64,000 nt of DNA. It comes from Cinnamomum chago. Lineage: Eukaryota; Streptophyta; Magnoliopsida; Laurales; Lauraceae. The position numbers were made by a program, and so were the translations under genes. Below are positions 36,557 through 48,814 of this stretch, piece after piece. The stretch covers positions 95,053,501 through 95,117,500 of the forward strand of contig CP142452.1 in NCBI GenBank assembly GCA_038049695.1, in the 5' to 3' direction. The notes under the pieces were generated by a model, which searched no databases, was not told the DNA's origin, and saw nothing but the letters and a program-made list of their open reading frames with translations. The number at the start of each line of letters is the position of its first letter. Position 1 is the stretch's first letter.

Positions 36557-37465
36557 ATGGGTGCTAACCCTTCCATTCCAGAGAGACAAACGGTGATGTC
36601 GCAGCGCATCACAGCCATTCATTCGATGGCCCGCTGGAAAAGCCAGATGGATAATTGCAAGCAATCCAACCAATTGGTTGGCCCATCTCCCACTCCATTC
36701 CCATCTTTCTGCCAATTCTATGAATGATCTCTTCTCTTCTTTTTTTCCCCTTCACTTGCTGGATTGCCAACATTCTAGTAGTAGTCCTAATAGTAATGTT
36801 ATAATGATGAATTACAATTTCTGCAGATGGTGATTGATTTCACGGGGACATGGTGCGGCCCATGCCGGTTCATGGAGCCGGCCCTGAATGAATTGGCTGA
36901 GACTTACACCGACGTAGTGTTTGTCAAAATCGACGTAGATGAGCTGAGGGTACTTTGGCATTCTACACACTATTCTTGTGATTGGTCATTAATTTGTACA
37001 GAGCTAATTGGGCCGGGCCTGAGCATTACGCAGGACCCAATCATGGTCCATAAACTCATTTTGACTCAGAAGCGTCCGGGCGAGTTGCCTTGCCTTGGTA
37101 GATAACTGAGTTGAGTGACTCAAATGGGTCTGACCAAATGTGAACAAGTATTCGTCCATGATGAAGACTTTTCCGAATCAAGTTTCCAAACTTTTAGATG
37201 ATTGACAAAATCTACCTTCTTAAAGGACCGGCCCAATTCGAGGCCCAACTAACCCAAATTTCAGTATAAAATCTTCAAATATGCATTTCTCATGTACAGC
37301 TATGATGGTGATTTACAGGTGGTGGCACAGGAATGGGGTGTAGAGGCTATGCCAACGTTCCTACTGGTGAAGAATGGAAAGGAAGTGGATAGGATTGTGG
37401 GGGCCAGGAAGGATGATCTGAAGAACAAGATTGAGCAACACAGGGGCAATTCATCAGGGAAATAA
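36557..37465 (+). CDS. Thioredoxin h (H2-like, subgroup II)
   Basis: Small cytosolic or membrane-associated disulfide reductase, normally reduced by NADPH-thioredoxin reductase. Exons: 36557-36676, 36827-36949, 37319-37465, both introns GT..AG and phase 0, giving 129 residues. The active site WCGPC follows MVIDFTGT (residues about 41-53). FVKIDVDEL and the cis-proline motif AMPTF are present, and the C terminus reads EVDRIVGARKDDLKNKIEQH. An N-terminal extension of about 40 residues begins MGANPS and contains IHSMARWKSQ, as in H2-type thioredoxins. Gly2 could be myristoylated; the Cys4 seen in the H9 type is absent. Three exons with these junctions are standard for plant thioredoxin h. A degraded paralogue lies at 42538-47587. 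No defect was seen. Confidence 0.9.
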
Positions 37466-39583
37466 TCCACATATCATAATGCAACTGAGGTGTGCTTTCT
37501 CTTAGAGGGCACATGGCTGAAGCATTCCCCTGACCTTGATAATATTAATAGTTACCAACTTATAACCATTGTGCTCTAATAATTGGTTAAAGTGTGTCCT
37601 CCTTACGTTTAGATACGTGAATAACACCACTATCTACAAGGTTCTGTTCTAGTTTTCTTTTTTGAATGAATGCAATGCCTTTTTCTTTATAGAATTCTAT
37701 TTTGATTTGACCAAGCTTGTAACGTTCAGCAATTGGTATGTGGGTCAGTGTGGGTAACAGTTGTCATGCTTTTACCCCATTAAAGTTGTATTTTGAGGAA
37801 GAGATGTTACCTTTTTAAGTTTGATTAGAGAGTACTTTTGTTTACCTCAGTAATGAAATATGGCTAAGGTGGTGATCTTGATCAAGACGGCTAGAAAGTA
37901 CTGCAAGCTTTTATTTTTATTTTTATTTTATGGAATCTGTGCTGTTTAGAATTTTTATATAATCAAATTCCAAGTGTATGCCGTATGCCAAATTGCCATT
38001 GGCATCTCAGTTTCACAAGACTTCCAAGGAATCGATCCCTGGGTGCGTAGGTTCTCGCAAAGTGTTGTGCCACCATTTACCTGTTTAAAGCTCTCTAGTT
38101 TAATAAAAAAAAAATTGGTAAAATAGTTTAAGAAGTTGAAATGCTTTTCGAAATTGATATTCCAATAATCTCAATGACAGATTTAAGTGGCAGGAATGAA
38201 AGGGGTTTGAGATTCTATAAACATAAATTCTCTCAATCAAGAAGCCCTGAGAGTCCCCATTTAGGGTCCCTTAAACTTGGTTGCCCTATAATCAAATTAC
38301 CTGTAATTGTAACTTAAGTGTAATTAAGATTGTGAAAACACAAATCATCATTTACATGTAACTTACCTGCTCTGTTGTAAAGGATTCAAACAGGCCAAAG
38401 GGTTTAAGCAGACCGCGATGTAATGAATTGATCTGTAAAACTAAGAATTTTTTTTTTTTTTTATTAACTTCTTCTCAACATGGTTTCACCCCAATTCAAA
38501 GTGCCATGACCCAGGTTTAGGGTGGACCAGGTAATATCCGAAAAAACTCAATCCCAGGAGTTGACCCAGGTTCATGGTCTCATAACTCATTTGATTCTTG
38601 AAAATAAGAATTTGGTGTAAAATAACTAAAAACACAAATATGACTGAGTTTGATAATTATCATCTAAAACTTTCGAATTTGGCTTACAGAGTTTTGACTC
38701 TTGCTTGTCTGCGGTTTATTAAATGGGACTTACTGAGTTTTGAACAATGCGGCGGATCACATCAAGTCTCTATTGGCGTCAAGTGGAATATTGAGAAAAA
38801 AATTTCTTTGAAGGGTGGGGGAAGAAAAAAGAGAGGGAAAATTCCCATTAAGGTTGTGGGGTTTTTACAAAATCTCACCTAAAGAATTATGTATTTACAT
38901 GCCACTCCTTCCATCCATGTCGTCTCTCCTTATATTTTTGTGGGCTCCCTCTTGTCATTTTCTCTCTTTAAGTCCCAGTCCCCTCGCCTTTAAAATAAGT
39001 AAAAAAGACAACAGTAGAAGTTTATACTAAAGATGTCAATGGACCTCTGGTCACCCTGTTGTCGATCCGAAATTTATGGTACGGATTCTTTATTCTTTTT
39101 TACCCTATTGATAATAGAGTTAGGCTCTGGTCCAGTCAAGTGTATACTTGAGTAGCCACATACCTCTTGCAGTCCTGATTCAAAGGTAATCATTTTATCA
39201 CCGCGTGTGATATCCTAAGACAAATCCAACCCACTTTTGCACAATCAAATTAGGGTGATTCATCTGTTTAATGTGACCCATGTCCTACATGTCCCGTCAA
39301 TGAAGCATCTGAAAATTGCCTACATATATCGGCATCTGGCCTCACTTATTCCATGAATAAACAAAAAGTAAAGGCCTTATATTAAGCGATTCTAGAAGAA
39401 AAGAAAGCTTATAAATAGGAAGATAACATTCCCTTTGTGCTTGTGAGGCACGATAACATTCCCTTTCGGTCGTACTGCTATCTAAATTTGCGTTATGGAG
39501 TGCATCTTTGGGCCTTTGGCTGGCTTCGCCTATGCCAAGTGCTTGGTCGGCTTGGTTGATTTCAGGTACACTCTTTTAACTAC
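37466..39583. other. Intergenic region after the thioredoxin gene
   Basis: Holds the 3' flank of the gene. A possible SINE remnant lies at about 38010-38113 (a box-B-like GGAATCGATCCC and a terminal A-run). The rest is unassigned. Confidence 0.4.
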
Positions 39584-40444
39584 TGTAAGTATTTTTATAT
39601 TGGCCGATTCATAGTTGGACAAAACTCTGGATCCATTGAGTTGTATTTTTTTTAAATATAAAATAGACTGTGGTGTGGTTGTATTGCCGGAAGAGCTGAA
39701 GCTAAGAAAAGAAGAAAACAAAGAAGACCAGGCGAAATACCCAGGTCCAATTGTTCGTTGCCTCTGTCTGATCGATCGAATAGCAGATGCGCCCCAGTTA
39801 TTTGGGTGGTCCGATCGATCGGACAGGCGCAGGCACAGCAAGAAAGTCTCGAAATCTACTAAAATTTAGTTTCCTTTTGAGACTTGATTTCCCACTTTGA
39901 GTCATATTTGTGTTCTAACTACAAGGCACGAATTTGAGACTATAAATAGGATATTGCTCTCAACTTTAGTTGTTACAACTCTAATTAATCTGAGTAAAAA
40001 ATATCTTAGAGAAAGATTATTCTTTAGAGTAATTGAAAGATCGTTCTGAATGACTACTCTAGAAGGTTTTTTTTTTCTTCTACTTTCTTGTAGAAGATAA
40101 CTCATCTTGACTGGCAAATTGCAAGGAGATTAAGTAAGAAGAATGATGCACGGTGGATGTCGAGGCGATTGATTTTGTACAAAAACAACTACAGTCCTTA
40201 GGTCGAGTAACAGACTGAAGTAAATGAGCTGTGAGTATATATTGTGACTGTTCGTGAACTCTTGATTTCTGGTTCGTGGTTTTTCTCCCTGGATAGAATT
40301 TCCACGCTTAATATTGTGTCTGCCTTCTTGTCGTGTGTGATTGGTAGAATGCTAGTTCTATTACTATTTATTTGGTTATATCCGCTGGGTGTTTATTGAT
40401 TAATTAGAACTAGTATCCATTCTGATTGCCAGCAAGAACTTTCA
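39584..40444 (+). mobile_element. Fossil solo LTR, same family as the Copia-type element at 42723-46626
   Basis: Starts TGTAAGTATTTTTATATTGG and ends GCCAGCAAGAACTTTCA. It matches, in the opposite orientation, the two long terminal repeats at 42723-43617 and 45744-46626 along its length, including the GATCGATCGG palindromes and a TATAAATAGG box near 39940. Flanking 5-mers ACTAC and ACTAG differ at one base, so the insertion is probably fairly old. There is no internal region: a remnant of recombination between the two ends. Confidence 0.75.
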
Positions 40445-42537
40445 ACTAGAGAACAAACTACAAAAACCCACAAAAACTGGTTTGAATGGGAAGACAATTT
40501 GGTACTCTGTAGGGCTTCTTGTTCGGACTAGATGAAATCATCTAGTGGGACACATGGACTAGCCACTAATATTATAGTATCATTGGAGTCTGGCCCTATG
40601 TACGATAGAATGGTGCCATTAGAGTATCCCCCCTTGATTTAAAAGGACAATTTTCTCATGCACTCCTGCACTTCGCAGTCCATTGGGATAGGCATTAAGG
40701 TCTTGGAAATCCATGGGGTCTCACCTTTGGAGGCAGTTCGGATACTCGCTCCCACATAGCACTGCACATAGGAGAAAATTTCTCAACTTGTGAACTACAA
40801 AGGGACATACCCATGGGAAGTTGAGAACAGATTCATCATGTCCAATAGGCCTTTGTTGAATAGAAAGTAGGAGAGTGTTTCTATTGGCACCATATTTTTG
40901 TCTCTCCACACCGGCGGGGGGGGAGGAGAGAGAGAAGGAGAGGAAGGGAGAGGGAGAGAAAATAGAGGAAGGGGTGGGGCAGAAAGAGGGAGGTGGGGGA
41001 GGAAGGTCCGGTGGGGTGGGGTGGGGTTGGTGATGAGGGAAGAGAGTGGAGGGCGAGGGAGGAGGGGGGAGGGGTAGTTTAGGAAAAAGATTTTTTCTTT
41101 TTTCTTTTTTTTTTCTTTTTATTTTACGGTGTAGAGAGATAAAAGTGTGGTGCCAACATAAGCACTCAAAGTATAAACAAAACTGTTACACAGTAAGCTG
41201 CATAACACCTCTGTTGCACTTATCTGATAGTTCACAACAAACTCAGAGAATGAGCGGGTTCCACTTCAAGGGCCTATTTGGATGTTGTAAGATTACAGTG
41301 GGAATTTCCCATTGCTATAAAAAGCATCTGTGAGGCACTACCATTGAAATCTTGCATTAGAATAAATTGAAATTGAATGCACAAGGTTGGTGGTTAAAAA
41401 CGACGATCAAATGTGAATTTTAAAAAATATGATTCTACTTCCCTAGAAAGAAAGGTTATTTGATTCTTATTTTTAAAAACTCACTTTGAATCTCCATTTT
41501 TAGCCACTTCGTATGAATTATATGAATTCAATTGCCAAACAAACAGGCCAGCAAGCAGCGACCTTCGAATATGCGACAATGTTTGAGATCAATCGCATGT
41601 TTTAAAGGAGTGAGCTTATCATACAAGACTAGGTGCTTATGTGCAGGCCAGCCTGAGCCCAACTTGAATCTTGACTGCACTGCGCTTGATATGGGCCATC
41701 ACTTGTAGACCCGTGGGCTGAGCCAGGCCTAATTTTCTAGCGTGATCGCTAAACGAGCTGAGACTAAGACCATATATCTAGGTTTAAGGACCAGTCCAGC
41801 CCGACATATAGTTCCGCCAATCCCATCAATCCACTCTCCATTCATGTAGGTGCCACAGTGGGCCCCACAAGGACATATATAGCCCATCATCTGCCAGTTT
41901 GTGTCAGATACTTCACACCCAACTGACCCATCTACAGGCCTTCATCCAGACATTGGCCTGATATGGTCCATCTAGTCATTGAGCCCGGAATAGGAAGTTG
42001 AAGCCCAAGGGCCCAAAATTTGCCCAAACCAGGGCAGAGAGAACTATGAACACCATTTTGCAAGAAAAAGCGGTCAGTACAAGTTCTACCCTCAAATCTA
42101 AAACCTTTCACCAGGAACTATGGAACAACTTATTTATAAAAAAAAAGTCTGATTTTTTTTTTTTTTTTGGGTAAGCCCCACAGTTAATGGCATTCAATCT
42201 ATTAGTAAGGAAAATTATACTGAAAATGGGCTGTCTGGATCATCAGTCAACATATAATCAATCACCTACGAAACTTCCAAATAGTGGCCTAGCTGAATGG
42301 ATGTCTCTATTAAGTTATACATGTGCTAGCAGGAGTGTGATATAGCAAATGGACAGCAGTGCCGCAGTGGATTTGTTCTCCACTGCTGGGATCTAATTCC
42401 TTGAACCTCTATCTTGCCTTTAGCTCACCACCAATATTCCCATCTCATAGAAAGTCTGATTCTTTCCTATCCAAATAATAAGATGACAGTATAGACTTTA
42501 GAGGTTAGAAATAAGTAAGATATATCAAGTATTACTA
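40445..42537. other. Intergenic region upstream of the degraded thioredoxin gene
   Basis: Contains a long purine-rich stretch (separate entry), a T-run near 42152 and unassigned AT-rich sequence. Confidence 0.45.
40911..41090 (+). repeat. Purine-rich (G/A) tract of about 180 bp
   Basis: Nearly all G and A on the + strand, with GGGGTGG and GGAGAGAG units, followed by a T/C-rich run. This is a low-complexity tract able to form triplex or G-quadruplex structure. Confidence 0.75.
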
Positions 42538-42722
42538 ATGTCTTCTTCTGCATCTTCCCCCGCCAAGATGTTAGAAAAACAGAAAAACCAACCCTCCACC
42601 ACCAGGGAGAATTGCTGTCCTTGTCCTGGCAAGAGCTCAGAACAGAGCTAATCCCCAATTTCAAATCGACTGAAGAATTCTATCGCTACCTGGAAAAATC
42701 CAAGCCGACTCAACTGGTGATG

Positions 42723-45700
42723 TGAAATTTTATGAGGGGCTACCAGAATGGATTACTAGTTCTAATTTAATCAATCAATGTAACGGAAATAAACCAATCA
42801 GACAATATAAAACTAGCTATCTACCAATCACACACCACAAGAAGGCAGACACAATAATTAGCGTGGAAACCCTATTCAGGGAGAAAAACCACGAACCAGA
42901 AATCAAGAGTTCACGAACAGTTACAAGATATACTCACAAGCTCCTTTACCTCAGTCTGTACCTCGACCTAAGGACCGTAATTATTCTTGCAAAGAATCCA
43001 CTGACACGACATCCACTGCGCCCCGTTCTCCTTACTTGATCTCCTCGCACCTTGTCAACCAAGATGATCAATCTTCTACAAGAAAAGTGGAAGCAGCAAC
43101 AACCTTCTAGAGCAGCCCTTCAAAATAGTCTCTCAATAGCTTTAGAGAACAAACTTTCTCAAAGATATCTCTGACTCAGATTAATTAGAGTTGTGTGTGT
43201 GTTCTTCAATATGCACACCTACCTTTAGGGTTGAGAGTAACACCCTATAAATAGCCCTAAATTCGTATCTTAGACTTAGTGCACAAGTATGACTCAAACT
43301 GGGAAACAGTGTCTGAAAAGGAAACAAGTTCGTATAGAAACTGTAGACTTTCCCGAAATCTGCGCACCTTGTCCGATCGATCGAATTGTGCATCCGATCG
43401 ATCGGACCATCCAAATAACTGAATGCTTTTTCTTACCGATCGATCGGTCTAAGGCTCCGATCAATCGGGGCTAGCAGTGTTCGCCGTCTTCTCTTTTTTT
43501 TTCTCTTCAGCTCTTCCGCGACACAACCACAGTCCATTCTAAAATAAATTAGAAAATACAACTCAATGGACCTAGAGTTTTGTCAAACCCATAAATTAGC
43601 CAATAAAAATACTAACAATCTCCCCATTTGGCAATTCATGGACAAAACTCCCTTGAACAATACAAATGATCTACCCAAGAGAAAAACCCAAAATACATTG
43701 AATTTTCAACAAAAAAAAAATCAGCATCTGTAGATCTTTGCTTGTTTCTCCTCCTGGCTTCAGTATTCTCCCCCTTTCGTCCACAATTGACAAACAATTT
43801 TGTTCAAGCAGCTTCTGTCAATTTAGATTCTGCAGCTCCCCCTAAATAGACTCCCCCTCAAGATGATCTTCGTATCAGCACTGGGGCTTGATCTTGTAGA
43901 TCAGGGGTGATGAAGCTTTGGCGCACACACTTGCATTTTCAGATAGTTCAGCATAGTGTGTACCAAGACAGATGGAAGGTCTTCTTTCTTGACCCAAACA
44001 ACTTTGTTTTCATAGGTGACACTTCCTTTTGTTTTTTTCATTGCTTTTGGTTTGGAGACTTTCGCAGCTTATTGCAATTGGTCGAATGTGTCCTTTAATT
44101 CCACAGTGATGATAAGTGGGTATACGTTCAGGACATGGCACATTCTTCTTCTTGGCAGCTGTAACATGAACAACATGATTAGTAAAAACTGAATTTTGAA
44201 CAACACAGTTAATACCTTTGGCTTTTGATGTAGATGCCCCGTCAGTGTAGCCAATGCCATGCATGTTATTCTTTGTCTTTTAACTGCTCAGGATGTCATC
44301 AAGTTTTGTAGACCCAACATTCATCCTGTTTAGTGAAACCTTACTTATATCCAACTCAGAAAGAACAATCTTGAGTCTTCCTTGCAAGTCAGTATTTTCA
44401 GCTTTCAAGGTCTCCATATCATGATTAATCAAAACACACTTCTGTGCTTCAACAGTCAACATATATGCCAATTTGTTATTTTCAGCCTCTAAGTGACTCA
44501 CTTTTGTAAGAGCTTCAAACAATTTAACTTGTAAAGAAGTATTCTGCTCTTCAGATTCTTTCCAGCTTGTAGCCACTTTTTCATTCATCTTGAGCATTTT
44601 CATGGTCTTTGCAAATAATATATGATATTCAGCTTGCCAATCATATACTGTTTCTGACTCACCAGCATCTTGATCAGTCCTTTCATCAGAAACTAATAGA
44701 GTAGCAGAAACAGAACTTGCCATGAATGCCATGAATTTTTCTTTACTTGCATCAGGCTTCTCAGACTCAGATTTTTTATCATCTTCCGCAGAAGTATCAT
44801 CATCCCAAGTTAGATTGAAAGCCTTCTCTTTTGGCTTTTTTTTAGCACAGTCACTAGCATCTTCTTTACAAAATTTTTAGGGACTTTCAAATCACTTTTC
44901 TTCCCCTTCATAAAAGGTTGAAATTGTTTCATAAACTCAACAACAACTTGGGGATCAATCTCCTCAGAATCAGAATCACTAGCAATTTTCTTGAATGATT
45001 CTTTGGAGGCTCTCAAAGCAATACCTTTGGATTTTGATTTTCCATTGGTCCTTTGGTTTGCTTCAAAAGTCTGAAGGTTGCCAACTAATTCATCAGCTTT
45101 GAGAATATTCAAATTTTTATTCTCTTCTATAGCCACAACCTTTGCATCAAACCTTTCTGGAAGAGACCGCAAAATCTTTTTCACAATTCTATTTTCAGGA
45201 ATTGGCTCTCCCAAAGTACAGGTATCATTCATAATTGTATTCAGCTTTGAATTAAACTCATCAAAAGTTTCATCATCTTCCATCTTTATAATTTCAAATG
45301 CTGTATACAATTTATGAAGTTTCGACTGTTTGACAGTGTCAGTCCCTTCATGCACAGTCTGCAGAATATCCTAAGCTTCTTTTGCAGTAGTGCATATAGA
45401 AATTCTACGAAACTCAGATATGCTAACTTCATTATAAATAACATTCAAAGCCCTAGAGTTGCAAGTGGCTGCCAATTCTTCATCCTTTGTCCATTGTTCT
45501 TCAGATTTAAAACTGGTTATCCCATTAGTAGTGACAGTGGGCAAGGAATAGCCTTTCTCAATAGATTTTCATACTTTCAGATCTATGGCTTTTACAAAGG
45601 CAACCATTATGGCTTTCCAATAAGCATAATTAGAACCATCCAGCAGAGGAGGCTTATTGGTTGAAGTGCCTTCTCGGTAGACATTCATTCTAGCAATATT

Positions 45701-46626
45701 TGGATCAATACAATAAAATAGTGCAACCCGCTCTGATACCAATTGAAATTTTATGAGGGGCTGCCAGAATGGATTACTAGTTCTAATTTAACCAATCAAT
45801 GCAGCGGAAATAAACCAATCAGACAATATAGAACGAGCTATCTACCAATCACACACCACAAGAAGGCAAACACAATAATTAGCGTGGAAACCCTATCCAG
45901 GGAGAAAAACCACGAACCAGAAATCAAGAGTTCATGATATACTCACAAGCTCCTTTACCTCAGTCTGTACCTCGACCTAAGAACTGTAGTTATTCTTGTA
46001 AATAATCCACTGATACGACATCCACCTTGCCCCGTTCTCCTTACTTGATCTCCTCGCACCTTGTCAACCAAGATGATCAATCTTTTATAAGAAAAGTAGA
46101 AGCAGCAACAACCTTCTAGAGCAGCCCTTCAGAATAATCTCTCAATGGCTCTAGAGAATAAACTCTTTTAAAGATATCTCTGACTCATATTAATAAGAGT
46201 TGTGTGTGTGTTCTTCAATGTGCACACATACCTTTAGGGTTGAGAGTAACACCCTATAAATAGCTCCAAATTCGTGCCTTAGACTTAGTGCACAAGTAGG
46301 ATTCAAACTGGGAAACAGTGTCTCAAAAGGAAACAAGTTCGTATAGAAACTGGAGACTTTCCCGAAATCTACGCACCTTGTCCGATCGATCGGGCCGTGC
46401 ATCCGATCAATCGGACCATCCAAATAGGTGGATGCTTTTTCTGACCGATCGATCGGTCTGAGGCTCCGATCGATCGGGCCTGGCAGTGTTCGCCGTCTTC
46501 TTTTTTTTTTTCTCTTTAGTTCTTCCGCAACACAACCACAATCCATTCTAAAATAAATTAGAAAATACAATTCAATGGACCCAGAGTTTTGTCCAACCCA
46601 TGAATTAGCCAATAAAAATACTAACA
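42723..46626 (-). mobile_element. Fossil non-autonomous Copia-type LTR retrotransposon (gag only)
   Basis: Two long terminal repeats, 42723-43617 and 45744-46626, are flanked by the perfect 5-bp duplication TGATG (42718-42722 and 46627-46631). Read on the minus strand, the repeats start TGTTAG and end TTTCA. Next to the 5' repeat is a primer-binding site complementary to initiator Met tRNA (TGGTATCAGAGCGGGTTG, minus strand, about 45724-45741). A purine tract precedes the 3' repeat near 43622. The internal 2.1 kb carries only gag-like coding on the minus strand (about 44010-45360), with a Copia-type gag core (LHKLYTAFEIIKMEDDETFD) and a CCHC-type knuckle region. No pol genes were seen. The gag region is broken in a few places. 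The two repeats differ slightly, so the insertion is moderately old. It occupies intron 1 of the thioredoxin-like gene. Confidence 0.9.
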
Positions 46627-47340
46627 TGATGGACCCACTTTCTCTAATCAATCTAATCTATCTTAGTTGTCTTTGTCAGTTATGTCTGGTTTTTCTATAG
46701 ATTATTGCATTACTAACTTACTTCCTCAAAGAAAATTTTAAGACTGCATTTTGATAAATTGATTACATCAGAAACAACTTTTAAACTGACGGATGAAAGA
46801 AAGTAAGAAACTTAATCTAATCTAATATTCTAGTATCTAGTATTCATAGGTTAACTTTATAAAAGAAAGATTTGATAATAATTGTCTGCTGGTGCAAATT
46901 TTGTATATTAATCATGTCGAATCCGCCAATTCCATATTTTGGAATTTGCTGAAATGAACATCACATCTGTTCTCATGCATCTTAGTTTTGAGTGTTGATG
47001 TGCTTCACTTTCTGATCTTTCTGATATGTTTTGACTCTGTTTATACAATATTGATAACAAGAAGGCAGATGGAGATAAATTTTACCACGGAATGGTGTGG
47101 GCCCTGTAAGAAAGCAAAAGATCCCTTCGAAAAGCTTCGAGACGATTACGAGGACGTGAAATTTGCCAAAGTGGATGTGGATGCTTTGATGGTACGCCAT
47201 CTACTACTCTTGTTATTCAAATTAAACTTACAGACTAATTAGGAAAACGATGGATGGTAGCTAATGGTGATGATCAGAATATTGCGGAAGAGTTGGATGT
47301 AACGATGATGCCCACCTTCTTGCTAGTGAAGGTGAAGAAG

Positions 47341-47467
47341 GAGAAAGAACATGTCAAGAAGGATGGCATGCAAGGAGATCATAAGGAAAAAAAAGAGCCC
47401 CCTGAGAAAGAACGTGTCAAGAAGGATGGCGTGCAAGGAGATCATAAGGAAAAAAACAGAGCCCCCT
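47341..47467 (+). repeat. 63/64-bp tandem duplication in thioredoxin-like exon 3
   Basis: Two copies, 47341-47403 and 47404-47467, and the start of a third, each beginning GAGAAAGAAC and ending AGCCCCCT. They encode a Lys/Glu-rich insert. The copies differ by one base in an A-run, which changes the frame downstream. Confidence 0.9.
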
Positions 47468-47587
47468 GAGAAAGAACGTTTCAAGATACTCATCAAGAGC
47501 TACAGGATGGTGGAGTTGGCCCGGGTAGTAGGCTGGAACAAAGAAAAGGAGGATATGCTCAGGGAGAACATCGGAACGCACAGGTAG

Positions 47588-48285
47588 ACTACAACATAAT
47601 AGAATGTAAACACTGCTATGGCTGGATCCGGTTCCATTAGTTGAGCCATTATTGTCCTCGCAAGTATGCTCATCTCATAATGCGCAGCTTGGTAACTCTA
47701 CTAATATAGTCAAATCAAGTAAAGTTGATTTTGAAAAAAGAATAAAATATAAGTGGGTTATGATGGTATTTATTTTTAGTTGTTTGTTAAGGAATCTTTT
47801 TGGCTTTTTGTATAAAAAAGTGGAGCTTTTTATATTTTAATGTATAAAGGCAGTTGTATTTTTACTTTTTGTATGAAAAAGATGGAAGGAGTTTTTAATA
47901 AAGTGCATTTGATGTAGCATCTTGTCTGGAAAGTAAAGACTTTACTTGACTTTGATTGTATTAGTAAAGTTTCAAACAAGTCCACGTTTGTATAAGCATT
48001 TCTTCTTAAAGTGAAATGAAACAATGGAAAATTGTGCCGATTTCTCTTGGACTTCACTTTCCATTATTTGGTAAGAATAACTTTCCATAAAGAAAAACAT
48101 CTATTTTTAGCTTGATTTTCATCAAATCTACGAAAAGCATTTTGATAGGGGATCGAGGCAAGGAAAAGGCAGAGCATTTGCTAAAACACGAATATTTTGA
48201 GACGCTAAAAACATGGCCCTGGTGTTGTGATGTTAACCATGTTGCAAACATTGTAATTTGTTGGCCCTAGCAAGTAGCTGCTTAA
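47588..48285. other. Spacer after the degraded thioredoxin gene
   Basis: AT-rich, nothing recognised. Confidence 0.45.
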
Positions 48286-48585
48286 GGCCGTTTGACAATT
48301 TATAGTAAAAGTAATGAGAATAAAGTTTCTATGTTTTAGATAAGGGGTCATATTAAAATTATACATCTTTGAAATCCCCTGCTTAAAAAAAAAAAAAAAA
48401 AAAAAAAAACCTCCTTTCTCCACTGAAAGATGAAAAAACACTCACTTTTTACACAAAAAAAATCAAAAACATTTACTATCAATCCGCTAAAGATAAAATA
48501 TCATCGTAACCCCTTATATTTTTTTCTTTCTTAATTTGATGCTTTACATTACTTTTACTTTAATAGTAAATTGCCAAAAGGGCCC
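48286..48585. mobile_element. MITE with CCGTTTGGCAATTTA-type ends (copy B)
   Basis: The left end GGCCGTTTGACAATTTATAG and the right end TAGTAAATTGCCAAAAGGGCC form an imperfect inverted repeat around an AT-rich core with a 26-base A-run. Its right half, reversed, matches the left part of the element at 15238-15529. No coding capacity. Confidence 0.7.
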
Positions 48586-48745
48586 AGGGGTTACACTCAG
48601 TTATATAAATGATACAATTGCGTGACAGTCATACATAATCATATTTGTCCGTGGTTATGTACTAAAAAAAAAATGATGTGTGAAAATGATGTATAAATTA
48701 GGACATTTTAAGCCTCTCATTTACATACTTGTGGAGATGGAAAAA

Positions 48746-48746
<1 letters not shown>

Positions 48747-48808
<62 letters not shown>
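48747..48808. repeat. (CA)n microsatellite
   Basis: About 31 CA units, followed by a short AT tract into which the MULE inserted. Confidence 0.95.

Positions 48809-48814
<6 letters not shown>

Larger units (their letters stand above)
42538..47587 (+). pseudogene. Degraded thioredoxin h-like gene, with a retroelement in intron 1
   Basis: Host gene related to the thioredoxin at 36.5 kb. Exon 1 ends at 42716 after STEEFYRYLEKSKPTQL, matching the helix before the first strand. Exon 2 is 47069-47191, exactly 123 bp as in the intact paralogue, and encodes MEINFTTEWCGPCKKAKDPF with the active-site WCGPC. Exon 3 starts at 47278 (NIAEELDVTMMPTFLLVK) and should end with ARVVGWNKEKEDMLRENIG at 47587. 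Two faults: the exon 1 frame open from ATG 42538 stops at about 42648, and the STEEF part lies in another frame with no ATG. In exon 3 a duplicated Lys/Glu-rich insert of 63 and 64 bp shifts the frame, causing a stop at 47467-47469 before the last strand and helix. A 3.9-kb LTR element sits in intron 1. Sequencing error in the A-run cannot be excluded. Confidence 0.7.

Noticed and set aside
38010-38113. SINE-like 3' end with an A-run
   Set aside because: Only a box-B-like motif; box A not found, so not listed as an element.
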